Assembly (NCBI GenBank): GCA_905478765.1
Contig: CAJQJY010000007.1
Location: forward strand, 1-51,551
Direction: 5' to 3'
Length of the DNA stretch: 51,551 nucleotides
DNA from: an uncultured Flavobacteriales bacterium
GTDB taxonomy: Bacteria; Bacteroidota; Bacteroidia; Flavobacteriales; BACL11
The notes beneath the pieces were generated by a model. The model saw only the letters and a program-made list of their open reading frames with translations, was not told the origin of the DNA and made no database searches. Positions 15,927 to 25,443 of this stretch are shown here, piece by piece. Numbering within the stretch: the first letter of the stretch is position 1; each line of letters starts with the position of its first letter. The position numbers and the translations under genes are program-made.

Positions 15927-18900
15927 ATGAAGAAAATACTATGTCTACTTTTTATCAGTTTCCAGTTTTCAGTTGTTGCACAAGTGGAAATGAAGTACAA
16001 TTCAAATACTAAAAATTTACCGAATTGGGCACAACTGATGTATGGAGAAAAACCTGATGAAGGAGAAGTAATGAATGCCTACACCGATTATTATAAAAAG
16101 AATAAATTAGTAAAAAATAAACACACTCAGTACTACAAAAGATGGTTAAGGGGTATTAGTAGGTTTTCTGATGCTAAACCAACTATTCAAACTTCAAAAA
16201 GCAGTAATCAGTGGGAATGTGTTGGACCTTGGGATTTCGATAAGGATGCTGCAAGTAGTAGTTATGCCCCTGGTGCTGCTCATGTATATACAATAGAACA
16301 AGCTGCAAGTAATCCAAATGTATTATATGCAGGCTCTGCTACTGCTGGAGCATGGAAAACTATTGATAAAGGTGATAACTGGAATTTAATTACTCAAGAT
16401 TTATCTCTAAATGGAGTATATGCTATTGAAATAGATTTTACAAATCCTGAAATTATCTACATAAGTGGAAATGGAGGAATTTATAAATCAGATGATAGTG
16501 GTAATACTTGGAATATAATTGGTGATGCTACATTCACAAGTATGTCACACTCAATAAAAGATATAAAACTAGATCCATCAAATAATTTTGAGCTTTTTGT
16601 AGCGTCTAATGAAGGTCTTTTTAAATCAATAGATGGAGGAAATAATTTTACACAAATAATGAGTGGAAACTTCTTAGAGATTGAATTCCATCCTAACATT
16701 CCAAATACAATGTATTTTGTAAAACAGGCTGGAGATAGTACTCTTTTTTACAGATCAGATGATGGCGGAAATACACTTACAAACTTCACAAATGGATGGC
16801 CAAATCCTAATAGTGTTGGAGGTGAGCAAAAAAGAACAGAAATTGCCATAAGCCCTGCTGCTCCTGATAAAATTGTAGCATTAGCAACAGGAAGTGCAAA
16901 TGGGGGAAGTGGTTTATATGGTATTTACATAAGTGATGATAAAGGAGAGAATTGGACTTTTCAATGTTGTGGGCCTCAGCCTGCAGGTCCTCCAGATTCA
17001 GTAAATATAAATATGATGGGCTGGCAACCGGATGGATCAGATGATGGTGGACAATATTATTATGATTTAGGATTAGCAGTAAACCCAACAAATGCTGACA
17101 TTATTCATGTTGGAGGAGTTCAGCATTGGATATCTTTTGACAATGGAGTCAGCTTTACGTGCCCTGCTAAATGGAGCGAACCTCATAAAAAAGGCTATGT
17201 TCATGCTGATATTCATGACATCAACTACTTTGGGAATGATCTGTGGTTTGCATGTGATGGTGGTGTATTCTATTCTGATAATGGAGGAGATAGTATCTAT
17301 AAAAAACAATACGGAATTGCGGGAGCTGATTTTTGGGGTTTTGGTGCAGGCTTTAAGGATGGAGAAGTAATGCTTGGTGGAACTTACCATAATGGTACAA
17401 TGCTTAAAGATGGGAATACTTACATAAATGATTGGCTATGTACTGATGGTGGTGATGGGATTAGAGGTTTTGTAAATTTTGGAAATCCAAGAGTTGCTTA
17501 TAGTGACTATGGTGGAAAGGTACTTTCAGGAGATAGAACAGTTGGAATAGCTGGTTTATCAATAGCAAAAAAACCAAATGCATCCTATATAACAGGAGAA
17601 TCTTCCCAAATGGAATTTGACCCAAGATGTTATAATTGGAACTATATTGGAGAAGATACAACTCTTTGGCTATCAAAAAATAATGGCGCAAGTTATTCTG
17701 CTGTTAATCATTTTAATGATAAAGTAACATCTGTTGAAGTAGCATGGAGTAATCCTGATGTAATTTATGTAGCTACTTGGCCATCATGGTGGGGAACTAA
17801 ACATATTTATAGATCTTCAGATGCAGGAAATACTTGGATTGAAATTACCCCAACAAATATCAATGGTCAAGATTGGATTCCATATGATATAACAGTAAGT
17901 AGTTATGACGAAAATACGCTTTGGATTGCAAGATGCAGTATGTATGGCGGGGTGCAAGATGCGGAAGGTTATGAAGTTTTTAAATCGGTAGATGGTGGAC
18001 AAAACTGGATAAATTGGAGTACACCAACTCTTGATAATATTAATATTACTAATATTGAACATCAAAGAGGAGGAAATGGGGTGTATATAGGAACAAGGGA
18101 GTCTGTTTACTACAGAAATAATTCTATGGCTGATTGGGATATTTATGATTCTAATTTACCTAAAAATACATATTCAACACAGTTAATCCCTTATTATCGT
18201 GAGGGGCTTTTACAAAATGGAACTAATAGAAGCGCTTATGAAATTGATTTTTATGAGAACACACCTCCATCTGCACAAATAGCAGCAGATAGACTAGAAA
18301 TTAATTGTATGAATGATACGGTAAAGTTTGTTGATCATTCGGCCGTAAGATTAAGCAGTGCTTCTTGGCAATGGTCTTTCCCTGGAGGGACTCCTTCTAC
18401 ATCTACTCAGGAAGACCCAGTTGTTGTTTATCCTCAACCTGGTGCTTATGATGTAAGTTTAACTGTCACTGATGCTTTCGGAACAAGCTCACAATCTTAT
18501 ACTGATTTCATTACTTATGCTGATTCAATATCATTAATAACAAATTCAATAAATTTTGATCAAGATTTTGAGAATAGTAACTTCCCTCCTACAGCATGGG
18601 AATTAGAATCACCATCTTTTAGTTGGCTTTCTACTGTTGTTGATTTTGGAATAGATTGTCTTCCGACAACTACGGCTTATGTTAATCATTACTGGATTCA
18701 ATATCCTGGTGAAGAAGCCTATTTAATTAGCAACAAGGTATCCTTAGGAAATGGAGTAAGTGCTCAAAACTGGTTAACTTACGACTATGCTTATTCCGGA
18801 TATGCAAGTGGTTATGATGATGGATTAAGAATTGATATCTCTACTGATTGCGGTAGCACTTGGGATTCGATTTATGGAGCTATCGGTACAGATTTGCAAA

Positions 18901-19334
18901 CTGTACCTTATGAAGGAAGTGCTTGGTCTCCTACTTGTGGCAGCTGGGCAAGTGATAGTATCAATTTAAGTACTTGGGGACTAAATGGAGATACAATTAT
19001 GGTACGTTTCGTTGCTATTAATGATTATGGAAATCATTTTTACATGGACAATATAAATATTAATGGGCAAAACATTCTTGCGATTGAAGAAGGGGAGACT
19101 GTTAATACTAATACCTTAATTTACCCGAACCCTACCAAAGGAATATTTAACATTCGTACAGATGCCAATAACATGAAAGTTGAAGTATATTCTACTCTTG
19201 GACGATTGGTTGCTAATGAAATTATTCATGGTGGCGTGCAGCAAATTGACCTCAGCAAACAAGCAAAAGGTATCTATTTTGTAAAGTTAATGCATAAAGG
19301 GACAACTGAGCAAAAGAAGTTAGTGGTGCAGTAA
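15927..19334 (+). CDS. Large secreted BNR/sortilin-like repeat protein with PKD domain and T9SS tail
   Basis: A signal peptide (MKKILCLLFISFQFSVVAQ) is followed by about 600 residues of repeats of the type IYKSDDSGNTWNIIG, IYRSSDAGNTWIEIT and VFKSVDGGQNWINWS. These are Asp-box (BNR) motifs that build a VPS10/sortilin-like beta-propeller. A PKD domain (WQWSFPGGTPSTST, then GAYDVSLTVTDAFG) lies near residues 800-870, then a jelly-roll-like region, and a C-terminal T9SS type A sorting domain (IYPNPTKGIFNI and GIYFVKL) over the last 70 residues. Proteins of this build are surface-attached or secreted; no catalytic residues are obvious, so glycan or protein binding is only a guess. It is monocistronic, between the metK terminator and a bidirectional terminator. 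Confidence 0.93.
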   Translation: MKKILCLLFISFQFSVVAQVEMKYNSNTKNLPNWAQLMYGEKPDEGEVMNAYTDYYKKNKLVKNKHTQYYKRWLRGISRFSDAKPTIQTSKSSNQWECVGPWDFDKDAASSSYAPGAAHVYTIEQAASNPNVLYAGSATAGAWKTIDKGDNWNLITQDLSLNGVYAIEIDFTNPEIIYISGNGGIYKSDDSGNTWNIIGDATFTSMSHSIKDIKLDPSNNFELFVASNEGLFKSIDGGNNFTQIMSGNFLEIEFHPNIPNTMYFVKQAGDSTLFYRSDDGGNTLTNFTNGWPNPNSVGGEQKRTEIAISPAAPDKIVALATGSANGGSGLYGIYISDDKGENWTFQCCGPQPAGPPDSVNINMMGWQPDGSDDGGQYYYDLGLAVNPTNADIIHVGGVQHWISFDNGVSFTCPAKWSEPHKKGYVHADIHDINYFGNDLWFACDGGVFYSDNGGDSIYKKQYGIAGADFWGFGAGFKDGEVMLGGTYHNGTMLKDGNTYINDWLCTDGGDGIRGFVNFGNPRVAYSDYGGKVLSGDRTVGIAGLSIAKKPNASYITGESSQMEFDPRCYNWNYIGEDTTLWLSKNNGASYSAVNHFNDKVTSVEVAWSNPDVIYVATWPSWWGTKHIYRSSDAGNTWIEITPTNINGQDWIPYDITVSSYDENTLWIARCSMYGGVQDAEGYEVFKSVDGGQNWINWSTPTLDNINITNIEHQRGGNGVYIGTRESVYYRNNSMADWDIYDSNLPKNTYSTQLIPYYREGLLQNGTNRSAYEIDFYENTPPSAQIAADRLEINCMNDTVKFVDHSAVRLSSASWQWSFPGGTPSTSTQEDPVVVYPQPGAYDVSLTVTDAFGTSSQSYTDFITYADSISLITNSINFDQDFENSNFPPTAWELESPSFSWLSTVVDFGIDCLPTTTAYVNHYWIQYPGEEAYLISNKVSLGNGVSAQNWLTYDYAYSGYASGYDDGLRIDISTDCGSTWDSIYGAIGTDLQTVPYEGSAWSPTCGSWASDSINLSTWGLNGDTIMVRFVAINDYGNHFYMDNININGQNILAIEEGETVNTNTLIYPNPTKGIFNIRTDANNMKVEVYSTLGRLVANEIIHGGVQQIDLSKQAKGIYFVKLMHKGTTEQKKLVVQ

Positions 19335-19372
19335 GATTAGTTATTTGTTATAAACTCAAAATTTCAATAAAT

Positions 19373-19407
19373 AAAAAAGCCCTCCAAATTGGAGGGCTTT
19401 TATTTTA
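19373..19407. terminator. Bidirectional terminator between the BNR protein and lpdA
   Basis: AAAGCCCTCC (19376-19385) pairs perfectly with GGAGGGCTTT (19391-19400). A and T tracts on the flanks let it work on both strands. Confidence 0.92.
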
Positions 19408-19423
19408 TATTTAAATACTAAAA

Positions 19424-20809
19424 TTATATATGAATAACCTCATCATAAGCATCAGCTACAGCTTCCATTACTGCTTCACTCATTGTTGGGTGAGGATGAA
19501 CTGCTTTCAACACTTCATTTCCTGTAGTTTCTAATTTACGCGCAACAACTGCCTCAGCAATCAATTCCGTAACATTGTATCCTATCATATGGCAACCTAA
19601 CCATTCGCCATATTTAGCATCAAAAATAACTTTTACAAAACCATCCTTATGTCCTGCTGCAGATGCTTTTCCTGATGCAGTGAAAGGGAACTTCCCTACT
19701 TTAATTTCATATCCTGCTTCTTTTGCAGCAGCCTCTGTCATTCCTACTGATGCAATCTCTGGACTAGCATAAGTACAACCAGGAATATTTCCATAATCAA
19801 TTGGCTCAGGGTTATGTCCTGTAATTTTTTCTACACAAATAATCCCTTCAGCAGATGCAACATGTGCCAATGCTTGATTCGGCAAGACATCACCAATAGC
19901 ATGATATCCACTTACATTTGTATTGTAGAAATCATCTACCAAAATTTTTCCTTTTTCTGTTTTAATACCAACTTCTTCCAAACCAATATTCTCAATATTA
20001 GCAACAATTCCAACAGCTGAAAGCACCACATCACATTCTATATTTTCTTCCCCTTTTTTAGTTTTTATTATTACTTTACAGCCTGTGCCATTAGTGTCTA
20101 TTTTCTCAACAGATGAGTTCGTCATTACTTTAATTCCTGACTTTTTGAATGATCTTTGTAACTGCTTGGAAACATCAATATCCTCAACAGGAACAATATT
20201 TGGCATAAACTCAACAACAGTAACATCTGTACCCATTGCATTATAGAAATAAGCAAACTCTACACCAATTGCTCCAGAACCAACAATCACCATTTTTTTA
20301 GGTGCCTTTGCTAAAGCAAGCGCATCTCTATATCCAATTATTTTTTTTCCATCTTGAGGTAAATTAGGTAGTTGTCTACTTCTAGCACCTGTTGCTATAA
20401 TAATATTTTTTGCTGAATAATCAGTTGATTTACCATCAACAGTAACAGCTACTTTATTTCCTGGCTTTACTTTTCCGAAACCATAAATTACTTCAACCTT
20501 GTTCTTTTTAAGTAAATATGCAATCCCACTACTCATACCATCGGCAACATCTCTACTTCTTTTAATAATTGCAGGAAAATCAGCATTTGCATCTTTAACA
20601 GTAATTCCATAGTCCTCTGCATGATTAATATATTCGAAAACTTGAGCTGATTTTAATAATGCTTTAGTTGGAATACAACCCCAGTTTAAGCAAATCCCAC
20701 CTAAGCTTTCTTTTTCAATAATAGCTACTTTCAATCCTAATTGTGAAGCTCGGATAGCTGACACATAACCTCCAGGACCACTTCCTAACACGATAACATC
20801 AAAGTTCAT
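19424..20809 (-). CDS. lpdA: Dihydrolipoyl dehydrogenase (E3)
   Basis: This FAD-dependent enzyme reoxidises dihydrolipoamide of the pyruvate, 2-oxoglutarate and branched-chain dehydrogenase complexes and the glycine cleavage system, using NAD+. The FAD-binding GSGPGG is at residues 9-14, the redox-active disulfide is Cys40/Cys45 in GGICLNWGCIPTK, the NAD-binding GSGAIGVEFA is near 180, and the catalytic His is in HPHPTMSE near the C-terminus. At 461 residues it is normal. It is monocistronic; none of the E1/E2 genes is adjacent, but lipA in this window makes the cofactor of its partners. No exact TAnnTTTG box is seen upstream. Confidence 0.96.
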   Translation of the reverse strand: MNFDVIVLGSGPGGYVSAIRASQLGLKVAIIEKESLGGICLNWGCIPTKALLKSAQVFEYINHAEDYGITVKDANADFPAIIKRSRDVADGMSSGIAYLLKKNKVEVIYGFGKVKPGNKVAVTVDGKSTDYSAKNIIIATGARSRQLPNLPQDGKKIIGYRDALALAKAPKKMVIVGSGAIGVEFAYFYNAMGTDVTVVEFMPNIVPVEDIDVSKQLQRSFKKSGIKVMTNSSVEKIDTNGTGCKVIIKTKKGEENIECDVVLSAVGIVANIENIGLEEVGIKTEKGKILVDDFYNTNVSGYHAIGDVLPNQALAHVASAEGIICVEKITGHNPEPIDYGNIPGCTYASPEIASVGMTEAAAKEAGYEIKVGKFPFTASGKASAAGHKDGFVKVIFDAKYGEWLGCHMIGYNVTELIAEAVVARKLETTGNEVLKAVHPHPTMSEAVMEAVADAYDEVIHI

Positions 20810-20912
20810 ATTTTTAAATTTTTATTTAAGACTGCAATATTACTCAAAACATCATGAATATTATTGACATAATACAAATTTTTAAAACATGAACTATACA
20901 TCTTAAAATTTG

Positions 20913-20920
20913 TATTTTTG
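20913..20920 (+). promoter_or_regulatory. -7 promoter box for the M61-to-aroA operon
   Basis: TATTTTTG matches TAnnTTTG and ends 17 nt before the ATG at 20938. No other promoter box is evident within the eight-gene run. Confidence 0.6.
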
Positions 20921-20937
20921 CGACTTAAATATTTTAG

Positions 20938-22644
20938 ATGATAAACTATACTATTTCATATAACAACCCACATAGGCACTTTGTTGATTTTGAATTTACT
21001 ACCAAAACAAATGAAGCAAAAACCATGCAGTTTCAGCTTTCTGCATGGCGTCCTGGAAGATATGAGTTAGCAAATTTTTCTCAAAACATTCAAAAATGGG
21101 CTGCTTTTGATGAAAATAATAATCCTCTTCCATTTAAGAAAATTACTAAAGATTTATGGGAAGTAGATACAAATGGAACAATTGAAATTACAGTTACTTA
21201 TAACTTTTATGCAAACCAATTGGATGCTGGCGCTTGTTATTTAGATGAATACCAATTGTATTTAAATCCTGTACAATGCATGTTCTATATTGTTGATAGA
21301 ATGGAAGAATACTATAAAATTGTATTTGATATTCCTAAAAATTATAAGATTGCCTCATCAATGATGCAGGAAGAAAATATGCTTACGGTAAAAGGTTATG
21401 ACATGCTTTCAGAATCACCAATTATTTGTTCGGATACTTTACAGCACGGAACATATGAAGTAGATGGAATTGTATTTCATTTGTGGTTTCAAGGAGAGTG
21501 TAAGCCAGACTGGGGGAAACTTAATAAAGATTTTGTAGCTTTTACAAAAAGCCAGATAAAACACTTTGGCGGATTTCCTGTTGATGAATATCATTACTTT
21601 TTTCAAATCACTCCTTACAGAAGTTATCATGGAGTAGAGCACACCAAAAATACGGTCTTGCTTTTAGGTCCTGGAAAAGAAATAATGGATAAAAGGTATG
21701 AAGATCTTTTGGGAGTTTGTTCTCATGAGCTCTATCATACTTGGAACGTAAAGTCCATCCGGCCAGTAGAAATGTATCCATACGATTATACCAAAGAAAA
21801 TTATTTCAGAACTGGATTTGTTGCAGAAGGAGTCACTACTTATATGGGCGATATGATGCTGTATAATTCAGGAGTTTTTAATTGGGAAGCATTTGTAAAA
21901 ACACAAAACCAAAATATAGAAAGACACTTAACTAACTATGGAAGGTTTAATCTATCGGTTGCTGATAGTGGTTTTGATAATTGGTTAGATGGCTATAAAT
22001 TAGGAGCTCCTAATAGAAAAACATCAATTTACCCTGATGCTTCAATTTGCATGTTGATGATAGATTTAGAGATTATCCAAAATACGGAAGGAAAAAAAAG
22101 TTTACATTCTGTAATGAAAGAACTCTATGAAGATTTTGCTTTAAAAGAAAAAGGATATTCTGAAGATGATTTTAGAAATATATGCGTGAAATTTGGAGGG
22201 CTGAAAGTAGCCGAGATTTTTGAAAATCATATTTATGGAACAGAGGATTACATCCCAACTTTAAAAACGGTTTTGGAAGTAGTTGGTTTGGAATTAAAAG
22301 AAATGAAAAACCCTAATCTATCTGCTCAATATTTTGGATTTATAGCTGTAAAAGAGGATGGTAAAATCATTATTAAAAAGGTAGAACCGAATTCGGTTAC
22401 AGATAAAAAAGGAATTGCTCCTGAAGATGAAATTACAAAAGTAAATGGGGAGAAAATTGAAGGAAAACTTTCAGACACCTTGAAAGGTTGTAAAGAGAAT
22501 GTCACTTTAACAATAAAAAAGAAGTTTTCAGAAGAAACTATATCTTTAGCTGTTGGAAATCAGTACAAACTTTTGGAAATTGTAAGAATAAAAAAACCAA
22601 CAGAAGAGCAATTAACTTTAAGAAAAGTATGGTGTAATAATTAA
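20938..22644 (+). CDS. M61 family (glycyl aminopeptidase-like) metallopeptidase with PDZ domain
   Basis: This is a gluzincin of the M61 family. The zinc motif is HELYH at residues 263-267 inside SHELYHTWNVKSIRP, and the third ligand Glu is about residue 297 in GFVAEGVTTYMGD. An N-terminal beta-sandwich (residues 1-170) carries the family's SAWRPGRYELANF motif, and a PDZ domain occupies about residues 455-545 (YFGFIAVKEDGKI and VTDKKGIAPEDEITKVNG). No signal peptide is visible, so it is probably cytoplasmic. M61 enzymes remove N-terminal Gly or Ala. It is the first gene of the operon and is followed by hpt after 2 nt. Confidence 0.93.
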   Translation: MINYTISYNNPHRHFVDFEFTTKTNEAKTMQFQLSAWRPGRYELANFSQNIQKWAAFDENNNPLPFKKITKDLWEVDTNGTIEITVTYNFYANQLDAGACYLDEYQLYLNPVQCMFYIVDRMEEYYKIVFDIPKNYKIASSMMQEENMLTVKGYDMLSESPIICSDTLQHGTYEVDGIVFHLWFQGECKPDWGKLNKDFVAFTKSQIKHFGGFPVDEYHYFFQITPYRSYHGVEHTKNTVLLLGPGKEIMDKRYEDLLGVCSHELYHTWNVKSIRPVEMYPYDYTKENYFRTGFVAEGVTTYMGDMMLYNSGVFNWEAFVKTQNQNIERHLTNYGRFNLSVADSGFDNWLDGYKLGAPNRKTSIYPDASICMLMIDLEIIQNTEGKKSLHSVMKELYEDFALKEKGYSEDDFRNICVKFGGLKVAEIFENHIYGTEDYIPTLKTVLEVVGLELKEMKNPNLSAQYFGFIAVKEDGKIIIKKVEPNSVTDKKGIAPEDEITKVNGEKIEGKLSDTLKGCKENVTLTIKKKFSEETISLAVGNQYKLLEIVRIKKPTEEQLTLRKVWCNN

Positions 22645-22646
22645 AA

Positions 22647-23183
22647 ATGAAAACAATTACTTTACATAATAAATCATTTGAAGTTTTTATTGCTGAAACT
22701 GAAATTGCAGCTATAGTGCATTCAATGGCTAATAATATAAATGAAGCAAGAATACAAGATCCACTTTTTATCTCTGTATTAAATGGTTCTTTCATGTTTT
22801 CTTCAGATATAATGAAGAAAATTACTCTCCCAAACACTGAAATATCTTTTGTTAAGCTTTCATCATATTCAGGAACAGAAACAACTGGAGAAGTAAGTGA
22901 ACTAATTGGTCTAGGACAAGATATTAGACATAGAAATGTCATAATCCTTGAAGATATAATTGATACAGGAATTACCTTAGAGAAAATAATATCTCTACTT
23001 AAAAAAGAAAATGTAGCTGATATAAAAGTGGCTACATTACTCTTTAAGCCAGAGGCATATACAAAAGAAATTCCTATTGATTTTATTGGCAAATCAATTG
23101 CAAATAAATTTGTTGTGGGATACGGGCTAGATTATGATGAAATTGGGCGTAATTTGCCACATATTTTTAAATTAAAAAACTAA
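22647..23183 (+). CDS. hpt: Hypoxanthine phosphoribosyltransferase
   Basis: This purine salvage enzyme converts hypoxanthine (and guanine) with PRPP to IMP (and GMP). The PRPP-binding signature IILEDIIDTGITL is at about residues 95-107, the flexible-loop SYSG is near 70, and the base-contacting IDFIGKSIANKFVVGYGLDYDE lies near the C-terminus. At 178 residues it is the usual size. It is cotranscribed with the M61 peptidase and adk, which links purine salvage to nucleotide balance. Confidence 0.95.
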   Translation: MKTITLHNKSFEVFIAETEIAAIVHSMANNINEARIQDPLFISVLNGSFMFSSDIMKKITLPNTEISFVKLSSYSGTETTGEVSELIGLGQDIRHRNVIILEDIIDTGITLEKIISLLKKENVADIKVATLLFKPEAYTKEIPIDFIGKSIANKFVVGYGLDYDEIGRNLPHIFKLKN

Positions 23184-23194
23184 ACTGAAAATCA

Positions 23195-23767
23195 ATGTTA
23201 AACTTAGTATTATTTGGCCCTCCTGGTGCAGGTAAAGGAACGCAATCTAACTTATTAATTGACAAATACAAGCTAGTACACCTTTCAACTGGCGATATTT
23301 TAAGAGCAGAAATAGCTGCAGGAACTGTTTTAGGATTAGAGGCAAAAACATTAATGGATAAAGGTGATTTAGTACCAGATGAAGTTGTTATTGGAATGAT
23401 ATCTTCCAAATTAGATAATAACCCAAAAGCAAATGGATTTATTTTTGATGGCTTCCCAAGAACTACAGCACAAGCTGAAGCTCTGGATAACTTATTATTT
23501 AAGAAAGGAACTAAAATTTCTGCTATGCTTTCTTTATTAGTTGCAGACGAAGAATTAATAAGAAGATTACTAGCAAGGGGAGAAAGCTCAGGAAGAGCAG
23601 ACGACCAAAATAAAGATATTATTGCAAACAGAATTAACGAATATAATAATAAAACCGCACCACTTAAAGACTATTATTCTACACAAAATAAACTATCTGA
23701 AATTAAAGGTAATGGTACTGTAGAAGATATTGCAAGTAAACTTAATATTGTGATTGATATATTATAA
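23195..23767 (+). CDS. adk: Adenylate kinase
   Basis: This enzyme interconverts ATP plus AMP with two ADP. The P-loop GPPGAGKGT is at residues 8-16, the AMP-binding THLSTGD-like HLSTGDILR and the FDGFPRT motif follow, and the LID is short (RLLARGESSGRADDQNKD) without zinc cysteines. At 190 residues it belongs to the short-LID group common in Bacteroidota. It sits between hpt and obgE, directly abutting the latter. Confidence 0.97.
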   Translation: MLNLVLFGPPGAGKGTQSNLLIDKYKLVHLSTGDILRAEIAAGTVLGLEAKTLMDKGDLVPDEVVIGMISSKLDNNPKANGFIFDGFPRTTAQAEALDNLLFKKGTKISAMLSLLVADEELIRRLLARGESSGRADDQNKDIIANRINEYNNKTAPLKDYYSTQNKLSEIKGNGTVEDIASKLNIVIDIL

Positions 23768-24766
23768 ATGAGAGTTAAAAATTCCAACTTTGTTGATTAT
23801 GTAAAAATCTTTTGCCGTTCTGGTAAAGGAGGTGCTGGATCCTCCCACTTTAGGAGAGATAAAACCACAGCAAAAGGTGGTCCTGATGGTGGAGATGGAG
23901 GGCATGGAGGAAGTGTAATTATTAGAGGAAATAAACAAATGTGGACTTTACTTCATTTGCGTTATCAAAAACACATTTTTGCTGACCATGGTGGTGACGG
24001 AACTGGAAGTAATAGCTTTGGCAAAGATGGAGTGAGTAGTTATATTGAAGTTCCTTTAGGTACAATTATTAAGCATGCTGAAAGTGGAGAAGTCTTATTT
24101 GAAATTACAAATGATGCAGAAGAAATTACGCTCGTAAAAGGTGGAATGGGTGGAAGAGGAAATTCTCACTTTAAATCCCCAACCAATCAAGCTCCAAGAT
24201 ATTCTCAGCCTGGTGGTGATGTTATTGAAGATTGGTTTGTTTTAGAGCTAAAAGTATTGGCTGACATTGGTTTAGTTGGGTTTCCTAATGCAGGAAAATC
24301 AACTTTATTATCTGTAGTTTCAGCTGCAAAACCACAAATTGCAAATTATCCGTTTACAACTCTTGTACCAAACTTAGGAATTGTTTCTTATCGTGATAAT
24401 CAATCGTTTATTATGGCAGATATTCCTGGAATTATTGAAGGGGCATCTGAAGGAAAAGGACTTGGATTACGATTCTTGCGACATATTGAAAGAAATTCTA
24501 CCCTACTATTTATGGTGCCAGCAGATTCAGCTGATATTTCAAAAGAATACGAAATATTATTAGCAGAATTACAAAAATATAATCCTGAACTTTTGGATAA
24601 AGATAGGATACTTGCCATTAGTAAATCTGATATGTTAGATGAAGAACTAATAGCTGAAATAAAAGAGGAATTACCAACTGACTTGCCTTGTCTTTTCATC
24701 TCATCAGTAGCACAACAAGGAATTACGGAATTGAAAGATTTAATCTGGAAAAAACTAAATGAGTAA
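23768..24766 (+). CDS. obgE: Obg/CgtA GTPase
   Basis: This essential GTPase acts in 50S assembly and the stringent response. The glycine-rich Obg fold occupies residues 1-160 ([16 protein letters not shown] and [14 protein letters not shown]), followed by the G domain with G1 [11 protein letters not shown]3 [16 protein letters not shown] and G4 SKSD. The variable C-terminal OCT domain is absent, giving 332 residues, which is normal for this phylum. It starts immediately after the adk stop, and its stop codon overlaps the next ATG by one base. Confidence 0.97.
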   Translation: MRVKNSNFVDYVKIFCRSGKGGAGSSHFRRDKTTAKGGPDGGDGGHGGSVIIRGNKQMWTLLHLRYQKHIFADHGGDGTGSNSFGKDGVSSYIEVPLGTIIKHAESGEVLFEITNDAEEITLVKGGMGGRGNSHFKSPTNQAPRYSQPGGDVIEDWFVLELKVLADIGLVGFPNAGKSTLLSVVSAAKPQIANYPFTTLVPNLGIVSYRDNQSFIMADIPGIIEGASEGKGLGLRFLRHIERNSTLLFMVPADSADISKEYEILLAELQKYNPELLDKDRILAISKSDMLDEELIAEIKEELPTDLPCLFISSVAQQGITELKDLIWKKLNE

Positions 24767-25443
24767 TGGGAAGTCTGCAAAAAATAGATGAATATCTTTT
24801 CAGATTAATCAACTCTGCAGGTTGGGAACAAATGGATCAGCCAATGATTCTTATTTCCTCAAAATGGTTTTGGATTCCACTTTATATTTATATTCTTTAT
24901 TTAATTTACAAACGATTATCAGATCAATTCATCAAAATATTATTATCATTAGGATTACTAATTTTTATAGCAGATTTTGGAAGTGTTCATCTATTCAAGG
25001 AAGTATTTGAAAGAGCAAGACCTTGTCATTTTTTAGAAGGAATAAGAGTAGTTGATGGTTGTGGAGGTCCTTTCGGATTTATTTCCTCACACGCATCTAA
25101 CTCCTTTGCTATTGCCTTTTTTATTGCTTTATTGTTCCGTAATTTTTGGGGATTTGCCTGGCTATTTTCTTGGGCTGTGGTTATCGGATTTAGCCGTATT
25201 TATTTGGGAGTTCATTATCCTTTTGATATTTTAGGAGGTATGTTTTGGGGACTATTTGTAAGTTTGCTAATCTATTATATTTATAAAATGAAAATTAAAG
25301 ATTTTGACTTATTATGGTTTATATGGTTAGCCTTAGTATGTGTATGGAACTTTGTTTGGCCTGAAGTGCCACCAATTGCAGATGTATTGGTTGCAATTTT
25401 TTTATCACTTGTAGTAGTTACATTTAAAAATAGAAAGAAATGA
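24766..25443 (+). CDS. PAP2-family membrane phosphatase
   Basis: This is an integral membrane lipid phosphatase. The three PAP2 signatures are present: KEVFERARP (KxxxxxxRP), SSHAS (PSGH-type with catalytic His) and SRIYLGVHYPFDILGG (SRxxxxxHxxxD). Five or six hydrophobic segments surround them, and about 60 further residues at the C-terminus add two more. The size of 225 residues fits undecaprenyl-diphosphatases or lipid A phosphatases; which one cannot be told. It overlaps obgE by 1 nt and the PafA-like gene by 4 nt (ATGA), so translation is probably coupled. Confidence 0.9.
   Translation: MGSLQKIDEYLFRLINSAGWEQMDQPMILISSKWFWIPLYIYILYLIYKRLSDQFIKILLSLGLLIFIADFGSVHLFKEVFERARPCHFLEGIRVVDGCGGPFGFISSHASNSFAIAFFIALLFRNFWGFAWLFSWAVVIGFSRIYLGVHYPFDILGGMFWGLFVSLLIYYIYKMKIKDFDLLWFIWLALVCVWNFVWPEVPPIADVLVAIFLSLVVVTFKNRKK

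Noticed and set aside
22538-23092. 184-codon open frame on the minus strand opposite hpt
   Set aside because: It lies antisense to the intact hpt gene with no promoter or recognisable domain; it is a shadow of the AT-rich coding strand.
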